From positions 1 to 64,000 of the forward strand of contig JAOTVR010000002.1 in assembly GCA_029863305.1 (NCBI GenBank): a stretch of DNA of 64,000 bases. The letters run 5' to 3'. The notes under the pieces were generated by a model. The model saw only the letters and a program-made list of their open reading frames with translations, did no database searches and was not told where the DNA came from. Below, piece after piece: positions 57,646-64,000 of this stretch (positions are counted from its first letter, which is position 1; each line of letters begins with the position of its first letter). Origin of the DNA: Gammaproteobacteria bacterium (GTDB lineage Bacteria > Pseudomonadota > Gammaproteobacteria > Steroidobacterales > Woeseiaceae). The position numbers were made by a program, and so were the translations under genes.

Positions 57646-59118
57646 TCAGATGCCGGGTTTGATATTGGCGTTGAGACGGAACAGATTCATCGGGTCGTAT
57701 TCGTTTTTCAGTGCAACCAAGCGCGGATAGTTCTCACCGTAGTTGCCCCAGGTCCTCTTCTCGTCATCCTCATTGAGGTTGGTATAGAAGCCAGCCATAT
57801 GCGGCTCCATCGCCTTGTAGTACTCACGTACGGCCGCAATCCTGGCTTCATTCTGCGTCGGGTCCTCGCTGAAATACATGATGCCGAAATTGAGAGCGAC
57901 GTCGCGGTGCGCGTAGGCAGTAGCGTCCGCTGCGACTCTTGAGGTGGCACCACCGAGGTGCTGGAACCAGGAACCTACCGTGCCACGGTTTGCGAATTCG
58001 ACAATGACATCGATGGCGTCCGGAGTGAGCTCTTTCAAAAAGCTCGACTTGAGGTAGTACTGTTTGCCATGACCGAGCAAGCCGTCGACACTGGTTTGTA
58101 TCTCGCGATACGGGAATGGCCCGAGGTCGCCATTCACGAGGCCGGGGTGAGCCAGCATTGGCGCCAAAGCCTTTTCGCCGGCCGCGTGATCACCGCACCA
58201 GACAACCTCAACCATGGCGATCGTCTTGCCGTCCTCGCCCGGGACGAAATTCGGCTCGATATTGGCTTCGTCAGGCACCGTTGCCTGCAGCTCAGCATAG
58301 AAATCGAGAAAGTCCTTGTCGAATTTGTAGAACAAGGTACCGCCGTAGACAACGGGATTGAACGGGTGCAAGCGATAAACGAACTCGGTGGCGATGCCGA
58401 AATTGCCACCCCCGCCCCGCAGCCCCCAGAATAAGTCGGGGTTCTCGTCTTCGCTGGCGCGAACGACATCGCCAGCGGCCGTTACAACGGTTGCCGCGAG
58501 CAGATTATCGATAGCCAGGCCCATTTTGCGATCGGTACGCCCAAAGCCGCCACCCAGTGTGAATCCGCCCGCACCGGTGTGAGAGACAATACCGGTTGTG
58601 GTCATCATTTCGTGCGCCGATGCGGCGGTGTCGATGTGGCCGAGCAACGATCCACCATCCGCCCGGAGCGTCATGGCGTCGGCATCAACGTCAACAGAGT
58701 GCATTTGCGACAGATCGATCATCATGCCGCCGTCGCTTGTCGACTTGCCGGGCAGGCTGTGCCCACCGCATTTCACCGACAGAAGAAGGTCGCGTTCACG
58801 GGCAAAAGTAACGGCATTGACCACGTCGTCGACCGTCACGCACTGTACGACTATCGCCGGCTGCTTATGATCGAACATGCCATTCCAGACTTGCTTTGCC
58901 GTGGCGTAACCCTCGTCAGCCTGGAGAAAAAGTGATCCTTGCAGGCTATCTGCAAGCTCATTGACAGCCGCGGTCTCGATCGAGAGTTCATTACCTTCTC
59001 TGGAGATAGCGGCAATCCGGCTGCCGACATCCACTTCGCGCTTTTCGGAGCTACAGCCGGGAAGCGTGCCCGCCACGGCCGCGGCCACGGCGGACTTGCA
59101 GAACGTACGTCTGTGCAT
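57646..59118 (-). CDS. FAD-linked oxidoreductase, berberine-bridge type, exported
   Basis: Protein of 490 residues. N-terminal Arg-Arg (3-4) in HRRTFCKSAVAAAVAG with a lipobox LPGC (Cys22) suggests Tat export as a lipoprotein. The PCMH-type FAD domain has VKCGGHSLPG with His120, the site of covalent FAD in the family. The second, cysteinyl attachment point seen in bicovalent members is not present (GIVSHTGAGGF). A C-terminal BBE segment ends with NYPRLVALKNEYDPMNLFRL. Substrate probably a sugar or phenolic. It lies 36 bases after the DUF924 gene on the same strand, with a good AAGGGGA ribosome site. Confidence 0.9.
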   Translation of the reverse strand: MHRRTFCKSAVAAAVAGTLPGCSSEKREVDVGSRIAAISREGNELSIETAAVNELADSLQGSLFLQADEGYATAKQVWNGMFDHKQPAIVVQCVTVDDVVNAVTFARERDLLLSVKCGGHSLPGKSTSDGGMMIDLSQMHSVDVDADAMTLRADGGSLLGHIDTAASAHEMMTTTGIVSHTGAGGFTLGGGFGRTDRKMGLAIDNLLAATVVTAAGDVVRASEDENPDLFWGLRGGGGNFGIATEFVYRLHPFNPVVYGGTLFYKFDKDFLDFYAELQATVPDEANIEPNFVPGEDGKTIAMVEVVWCGDHAAGEKALAPMLAHPGLVNGDLGPFPYREIQTSVDGLLGHGKQYYLKSSFLKELTPDAIDVIVEFANRGTVGSWFQHLGGATSRVAADATAYAHRDVALNFGIMYFSEDPTQNEARIAAVREYYKAMEPHMAGFYTNLNEDDEKRTWGNYGENYPRLVALKNEYDPMNLFRLNANIKPGI

Positions 59119-59154
59119 GGAGTTCCCCTTGTTCGATTCTTGTTTTTCTTAAGT

Positions 59155-59820
59155 CTAGCTGCCCTGACCGAAATCGGGGCTGTCGCCAGCCAGATATTCG
59201 TCTTCTTCGGGTGTGTTTTTTCGACCGAGCAACTTGTTGCGATGTGGAAATCGGCCGAACTGCTGAACAATGTCGTGATGCAGCTCGGCAAACTGCGCGA
59301 TTGTCTCGAAAGTCTCGCGAAGGGTCGGTGAAACGGCTTCAGCCAGGCGGTTGTAGATTTGCACGGCTTTCGCCTGCACTTTACGAGACTCGGCATGCTG
59401 CAAAGGCATATAAAAGAAAGCGCGCTCGATTGGCGTCAATCCCTGGTCGTTCTTTTGCATTGCGCCCTCGACACACAGTTTCAGCGCGACCTTGTCCATG
59501 GCGAAGGCATCGGCCGTGTTGCGATAGATGTTGCGGCGAAACTGATCCAGCAACAATATCAGCGCCAGACGACCACGCTTTTTGTGCGCCCAGTGATTAA
59601 GTCTGCCGTCGCTGGCCTTGTCGACATCGTCGGAGAACTCTTTCTTGCACTCGTGATCGAATACCGGATCGGCGCCAAACCAGATGTCCATGCGCTGATC
59701 GATCTGGGGCGCCGAGAGCTTCTGCTCCATGAACCAAAAGGACAGGATGGCGTCGATGCGGATCTGATCCTCATCGGTGATTGTCGCATCCATGCTTTCA
59801 CTGAGCAGTTTTACGGACAT
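59155..59820 (-). CDS. DUF924 family protein
   Basis: Helical protein of 221 residues of the DUF924/YPO3983-like family, with TPR-like helices. Typical stretches are ILSFWFMEQ, LDQFRRNIYRNTADAFAMD and ERAFFYMPLQHAES. An ATG at 59793 would also be possible and fits the family N-terminus better. Cytoplasmic; function unknown. It is first in a possible unit with the BBE oxidoreductase. Confidence 0.9.
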   Translation of the reverse strand: MSVKLLSESMDATITDEDQIRIDAILSFWFMEQKLSAPQIDQRMDIWFGADPVFDHECKKEFSDDVDKASDGRLNHWAHKKRGRLALILLLDQFRRNIYRNTADAFAMDKVALKLCVEGAMQKNDQGLTPIERAFFYMPLQHAESRKVQAKAVQIYNRLAEAVSPTLRETFETIAQFAELHHDIVQQFGRFPHRNKLLGRKNTPEEDEYLAGDSPDFGQGS

Positions 59821-59917
59821 CTGACTAGTCTCGGGCCATGTTGCGTGTCGATACTCGTTTCATTGTGACGCCGCGAAGCAAGAGTTTTGCGACCCAGGTC
59901 ACGATTTGGGATTTACA

Positions 59918-59931
59918 GTCCATTTATGGAC
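59918..59931. promoter_or_regulatory. Palindrome upstream of the lipoprotein pair
   Basis: GTCCAT-TT-ATGGAC, a perfect inverted repeat 25 bases before the first lipoprotein start codon. Placed where an operator would be. No matching -35/-10 pair was clear in the 135-base gap. Confidence 0.35.
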
Positions 59932-59955
59932 GCATTTCCCAGTAGACTTTAGCAG

Positions 59956-60426
59956 ATGATGGCTGTCCTTAGCGCAATCCCGTCTCGAATTGCAATCGCC
60001 GGACTCTTGAGTGTCTGGCTGTGTGGCTGTGGTGGTCCCGCAGAAGGCCCCGAGGAAGCGATTCGCAGCTGGGTCAAGCAGGGACGTGAACTGGCCGAGG
60101 CCAAAGATCGCCGCGCACTCGTCGGGATGATCTCGCCCAATTACACCGATGCCCGGGGTAACAACCGCGATGATATCGAAGACAAGTTCCGAATCTATTT
60201 CCTGCGCCAGAATAAAGTCGCGCTGATTACCCGCATCGAAGAACTTAATATCCACGCGGATTCGGCCGCCGACCTCGTGCTTTCTGTGGCCATGGCGGGG
60301 ACGAACGATGGCACCCTGGGCTTTAGTGCTGATGCTTACCGCTTTGAGATGGAATTCGAGCTGGAGGGCGGCAAATGGCTGCTGACGTCGGCCAGATGGG
60401 GCGATATCGGCGGAGACCTGCTCTAG
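59956..60426 (+). CDS. Putative lipoprotein with NTF2-like fold
   Basis: Protein of 156 residues with a lipoprotein-type signal (LLSVWLCGC, lipid on a Cys near 23-25) and a soluble domain of the NTF2/SnoaL kind: helical start EEAIRSWVKQGRELAEAKDR, then beta strands ending FELEGGKWLLTSARWGD. Such folds often bind ligands or partners without catalysis. It precedes a second lipoprotein by 21 bases. The fold call is moderately sure; role unknown. Confidence 0.75.
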   Translation: MMAVLSAIPSRIAIAGLLSVWLCGCGGPAEGPEEAIRSWVKQGRELAEAKDRRALVGMISPNYTDARGNNRDDIEDKFRIYFLRQNKVALITRIEELNIHADSAADLVLSVAMAGTNDGTLGFSADAYRFEMEFELEGGKWLLTSARWGDIGGDLL

Positions 60427-60447
60427 GACAATACGGAGGACCTGCAC

Positions 60448-60930
60448 ATGCCGAGACTCACACTGAAGCATCACGCGAGTGCGTTGATCGCCGCCTGCCT
60501 GCTCTCGGCCTGCGCCAGCACAGGCGATTTGATCAGTGCGCCGAGCGTTCGTCTCAGCAACATCGAGATGACGGGCATCGATTTCTCGGGTCAGACCTTT
60601 GTGCTCGATTTTGATGTGACGAATCCAAACCCGTTTCCATTGCCGATAACGGCTGTATCCTACGGGGTCGACCTGGACGGATTGCGCTTCGCGACGGGTG
60701 AAACCGAAGGTGGATTTACTATTCCGGCGTCCGGCGACGGCAGGTTTGCTATCAGCGTCGAACTCAATCTGCTCAAGACCGCACCGCAGCTCATGTATAT
60801 CGTCCGCGATGGCGTAATGCGTGACATTCCGTATGCGTTGACAGGGCAACTCGGGCTCGGCATTCCGTTGACCAGGCCGGTGTCGTTCGAGTCGACGGGC
60901 GACATTCGCTTGCGAGCCAGCGCTCGCTAG
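60448..60930 (+). CDS. LEA type 2 (WHy domain) lipoprotein
   Basis: Protein of 160 residues. Lipoprotein signal (ALIAACLLSAC), then an LEA14/WHy-type beta sandwich with the marker VLDFDVTNPNPFPLPI. These proteins are linked to desiccation and stress tolerance and sit on the outer membrane. It follows the NTF2-like lipoprotein closely, so the two are probably one operon. Confidence 0.88.
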   Translation: MPRLTLKHHASALIAACLLSACASTGDLISAPSVRLSNIEMTGIDFSGQTFVLDFDVTNPNPFPLPITAVSYGVDLDGLRFATGETEGGFTIPASGDGRFAISVELNLLKTAPQLMYIVRDGVMRDIPYALTGQLGLGIPLTRPVSFESTGDIRLRASAR

Positions 60931-60957
60931 CCATTCAGATCGCCGACCGTGCCTCTT

Positions 60958-60973
60958 GGTTACGCGCGTAACC
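60958..60973. promoter_or_regulatory. Perfect 16-bp palindrome between the LEA and gltB genes
   Basis: GGTTACGCGCGTAACC is a fully self-complementary 16-mer lying 27 bases after the LEA stop and about 230 bases before gltB. No T-run follows, so it is not a terminator. The remaining 273-base gap shows no further gene; it probably holds the gltB promoter, which I could not define. Confidence 0.4.
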
Positions 60974-61203
60974 ATCATTTGCGTGGCATGAATTTGGTCG
61001 GAATTGGCGGCGAATGCCTCGAAACTGGTTCGTTTTGAGGCTTTTGTCCCCGTGCGGTGGCTGCTCGAGCAAGACCTAACATATACTTCATCGTTCGGGC
61101 GGCGGCGGCGTACTCCAGCGTGCTGGCCCAATCCGGCGCTTGCAGCGCCACCTCAATGTGATAATTAACGGGGCGCGCGGATCGCGTGACTCTCAGGGCG
61201 TCT

Positions 61204-64000
61204 ATGACCGAGCGACAAGCAGCAGGTCTGTATGACCCGGCATTCGAGCGCGACAGTTGCGGCTTTGGACTGATCGCAAATCTCGACGACATGCCGAGCC
61301 ACTGGGTCGTCGATACGGCGATCTCCGCGCTCGCCCGTCTGACGCATCGCGGCGCAGTCGCGGCAGACGGCAAGACCGGCGATGGCTGTGGGCTGTTGCT
61401 CAAGTTTCCAAAGGCATTCATGCGCGCGGTCGGCGAAGATCTGGGCTTCTCACTCAACGCACGGTTTGCCGCTGGCAGTGTGTTTCTGCATCAGGATGAA
61501 GCGCGCGCGGACGCAGCCCGGGACGTCATCGGCACCGCAGTTCGCGAGATCGGTCTCGAGGTCGCCGGCTGGCGAGAGGTGCCGACCGACCCGTCGGTCT
61601 GTGGTGAACAGGCACTCAGGACGTTGCCTCGTATTGAGCAGGTGTACGTAAACGCACCGGACGGCATGCCGCGCGGTCGTTTCAACCGGCGCCTGTTTCT
61701 CGCCAGGCGCCGCGCGGAAAAGCGCATCGGTGAGGGTGCAGCGTATATCGCGAGTTTGTCGTCGGCCACGATCAGCTACAAGGGCATGATCATGCCGGGA
61801 GTGCTGCCGACGTTTTACCCGGACCTGCAGGACCCGCGGCTCGAATCCTCGGTATGTGTCTTTCACCAGAGATTCTCGACCAACACGTTGCCGCAGTGGC
61901 GACTTGCACAGCCATTTCGATTCCTCGCGCACAACGGCGAAATCAACACGATTCAGGGAAATCGTAACTGGGCGCAAGCCCGAGCGAAAAACTTCATCTC
62001 GGACAAACTGGACGACATATCCGATCTCGATCCGATTATCTCGCTCGTCGGATCAGACTCGTCGAGCCTCGACAACATGCTCGAAGTTCTGCGGGCAGGT
62101 GGCATGGACGTCTTGCAGGGCATGCGAATCCTGATGCCGCCGGCATGGCAGGCAGTTGACGACGTCGACCCCGATGTCAGGGCGTTCTACGAATTCTTCG
62201 ACTGTCAGATGGAACCCTGGGATGGTCCGGCCGGGATCGTATTGACTGATGGCCGTTATGCCGCGTGTTGCCTGGACAGGAACGGGCTGCGTCCGGCGCG
62301 CTACGTCATCACGAAAGACAGGCACATCACCGTGGCATCCGAGATCGGTGTCTACGATTACGAAGAAAAGGATGTTGTGACCAAAGGCCGTCTCGGCCCT
62401 GGTGAGATGTTGGCTGTCGACCTCGTGAATGGCGTGCTTCTCGACAACGACGACATTCACGACATCCTGAAAACGCGCGCGCCGTACAAGAAGTGGCTCA
62501 AAAAGGGCGTGCGCTACCTCGATTCAGAACTCATCGATACGCGCACTGCGGCCGAGCCGATGGAGCCGGAGGTGCTCGCGACGTATCAGAAGATGTTCAA
62601 TCTGACGCGAGAAGAGTTGCACGATATCGTCGCGGTGCTGGCCCAGGCGGAGCAGGAGGCGGTGGGCTCGATGGGTGATGACACGCCGATGGCCGTGTTG
62701 TCGCAGAAGATACGTTCACCGTTTGATTATTTCCGGCAGCAGTTCGCGCAGGTAACGAATCCGCCGATCGATTCGCTGCGCGAACGCATCGTAATGTCCC
62801 TGCAGACGAATATCGGACGCGAATCGAACCTGTTCGATATCGGCCCCGGACATGTCGAGCACGTCATCATGAATTCGCCAGTGCTGTCGCAAATGAAATT
62901 GCGGCAGCTGTTGAGCGACGACATGTACGCAGACAGCCATGCGTTTATTGATCTGAATATCAGCGAGTCGCTGTCCCTGCCGGAGGCGCTCGACGAAATT
63001 TGCGCACAAGCGGAACAGGCAGTATGTGCTGGCAAGCTGATTCTGATGCTCAGCGACCGCTACCTCGAACCGGGCAAATTGCCCGTGCATGCGCTGCTGG
63101 CGACAGGCGCCGTGCACCATTACCTTGTTCGCCTCGGCCTGCGCTGCGACGTCAATATCATCGTCGAAACAGGCGTTGCGCGTGACCCGCATCACTTCGC
63201 ATGTCTGATCGGATACGGTGCGACGGCGGTGTATCCGTATCTTGTTTATCAGTCGTTGCACGATATCGCGCAGCGCGGCAATCTCGACAAACAACAACAG
63301 CTCGGTCGCAGCTTTCGGCGCGGGGTCCGCAAGGGCCTTTTCAAGGTAATGTCGAAAATGGGCATCTCGTCGATCTCCAGTTATCGTGGCGCGCAGTTGT
63401 TCGAGATCGTTGGTTTGCACGAGGACGTCGTGCAGCGATGCTTTGCGGGTACGAGCTCGAGGATTCAGGGAACTGATTTTGCCGATCTGCAGGACGATCA
63501 GCGACAGCTTGCCGAAATGGCGTGGGAACCACGTGTGCCGGTTGGCCAGGGCGGGCTGCTGAAGTACGTGCATGGCGGTGAGTACCACTGTTATAACCCG
63601 GATGTCGTCGCCACCTTGCAGGCGGCAGTACGCAGCGGGGACTTCGATCGATATACGGAGTACGCGAAACTCGTCAACGATCGGCCGGTAGCGACACTGC
63701 GTGACCTGATGTCACTCAAGCCTGCCGGACCGCCAGTTCCGCTGGACGAGGTCGAGCCAGTTGAGGATGTCCTGGTCCGCTTTGACAGTGCCGGCATGTC
63801 GTTGGGGGCACTTTCTCCCGAGGCCCATGAGGCGTTGGCGATCGCGATGAACCGCATCGGCGCACGCTCCAATTCCGGTGAGGGTGGCGAAGATCCGTCA
63901 CGATATCGCACCGAGCGTGTCTCCAAGATCAAGCAGGTCGCGTCAGGCCGATTCGGCGTAACGGCTGAGTATCTTGTCAACGCCGAAGTCCTTCAAATCA
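61204..64000 (+). CDS. gltB: Glutamate synthase large subunit, 3' end outside window
   Basis: NADPH-dependent GOGAT large subunit; 932 residues of about 1500 are in the window. It takes the amide of glutamine onto 2-oxoglutarate to make glutamate. The N-terminal amidotransferase domain has its nucleophile Cys19 in ERDSCGFGLIA, so an 18-residue propeptide must be removed. HQRFSTNT, LAHNGEINTI and the central domain follow, then the start of the FMN synthase domain (MSLGALSPEAHEAL, RIGARSNSGEGGEDP). A gltD partner should follow beyond the edge. Confidence 0.96.
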   Translation, partial: MTERQAAGLYDPAFERDSCGFGLIANLDDMPSHWVVDTAISALARLTHRGAVAADGKTGDGCGLLLKFPKAFMRAVGEDLGFSLNARFAAGSVFLHQDEARADAARDVIGTAVREIGLEVAGWREVPTDPSVCGEQALRTLPRIEQVYVNAPDGMPRGRFNRRLFLARRRAEKRIGEGAAYIASLSSATISYKGMIMPGVLPTFYPDLQDPRLESSVCVFHQRFSTNTLPQWRLAQPFRFLAHNGEINTIQGNRNWAQARAKNFISDKLDDISDLDPIISLVGSDSSSLDNMLEVLRAGGMDVLQGMRILMPPAWQAVDDVDPDVRAFYEFFDCQMEPWDGPAGIVLTDGRYAACCLDRNGLRPARYVITKDRHITVASEIGVYDYEEKDVVTKGRLGPGEMLAVDLVNGVLLDNDDIHDILKTRAPYKKWLKKGVRYLDSELIDTRTAAEPMEPEVLATYQKMFNLTREELHDIVAVLAQAEQEAVGSMGDDTPMAVLSQKIRSPFDYFRQQFAQVTNPPIDSLRERIVMSLQTNIGRESNLFDIGPGHVEHVIMNSPVLSQMKLRQLLSDDMYADSHAFIDLNISESLSLPEALDEICAQAEQAVCAGKLILMLSDRYLEPGKLPVHALLATGAVHHYLVRLGLRCDVNIIVETGVARDPHHFACLIGYGATAVYPYLVYQSLHDIAQRGNLDKQQQLGRSFRRGVRKGLFKVMSKMGISSISSYRGAQLFEIVGLHEDVVQRCFAGTSSRIQGTDFADLQDDQRQLAEMAWEPRVPVGQGGLLKYVHGGEYHCYNPDVVATLQAAVRSGDFDRYTEYAKLVNDRPVATLRDLMSLKPAGPPVPLDEVEPVEDVLVRFDSAGMSLGALSPEAHEALAIAMNRIGARSNSGEGGEDPSRYRTERVSKIKQVASGRFGVTAEYLVNAEVLQI

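Noticed and set aside
59899-61131. Minus-strand frame of 410 codons across the two lipoprotein genes and the gltB gap
   Set aside because: Both lipoprotein genes on the plus strand have clear signal peptides and domains; the minus frame has none.
60975-61457. Minus-strand frame of 160 codons over the gltB leader
   Set aside because: More than half lies antisense to the conserved gltB N-terminus; the rest has no recognised motif and no ribosome site.

Overview
The window is GC-rich chromosomal DNA from a gammaproteobacterium. It reads as ordinary core genome with no prophage, insertion sequence, CRISPR array, rRNA or tRNA that I could see. Two clusters typical of Gammaproteobacteria support this: lysM-dprA-smg-topA-tsaC-hemF facing def-fmt-rsmB-DUF4390-ntrYX, and priA-argS-SPOR. 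A topoisomerase I with a lysine-rich tail, the ALDH12 enzyme, the BCCT carrier and a plant-like subtilase would suit a marine or sediment lineage such as Woeseiales, or a relative of Xanthomonadales/Steroidobacterales. That placement is inference only. The first and last genes (a CHASE4 sensor kinase and gltB) run off the window.

Layout. 1-4.5 kb: partial sensor kinase, ALDH12-type P5C dehydrogenase, a DUF4124 protein and a cold-shock gene with a long leader. 4.8-12.6 kb: a GNAT-VOC-MOSC operon, a carboxylesterase with a BCCT carrier, a membrane protein with a GST, a PDE-like HD protein and exonuclease III. 12.6-19.8 kb: oligopeptidase A, glutathione reductase, hemB-aroE, then an ECF sigma / zinc-type anti-sigma / cysteine-repeat peptide operon. 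That peptide looks like an HvfA-family RiPP metallophore precursor and is the most interesting locus here. 19.9-26.2 kb: tag, a membrane protein, an AhpD-like protein with a large PA-domain subtilase, a VOC protein and hemF. 26.2-39.2 kb: tsaC-topA-smg-dprA-lysM on the minus strand and def-fmt-rsmB-DUF4390-ntrY-ntrX on the plus strand. 39.2-45.1 kb: CapA-like lipoprotein, SPOR protein, argS, priA. 45.2-52.4 kb: a second sigma-factor operon ending in DUF3106, pntAB, an HNH nuclease, a 5'-3' exonuclease and a damaged fructosamine kinase. 52.4-64 kb: VOC-hemH, a thiolase, a MATE exporter, a BBE-type flavoprotein, DUF924, two lipoproteins and gltB.

How the genes fit together. Most are housekeeping: haem synthesis (hemB, hemF, hemH), translation start and tRNA modification (def, fmt, tsaC, argS, rsmB), DNA upkeep (topA, priA, dprA, xthA, tag) and redox balance (gor, GST, pntAB). 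Genes are tightly packed, with many 4-base stop/start overlaps, and no gap between genes exceeds 300 bases. The points most worth checking are: the orphan HvfA-like peptide under an ECF sigma factor; an NtrX-like regulator with a changed Walker A and no GAFTGA; a short DprA placed right behind a terminator; a fructosamine kinase frame broken by a stop; and two families of short structured repeats.
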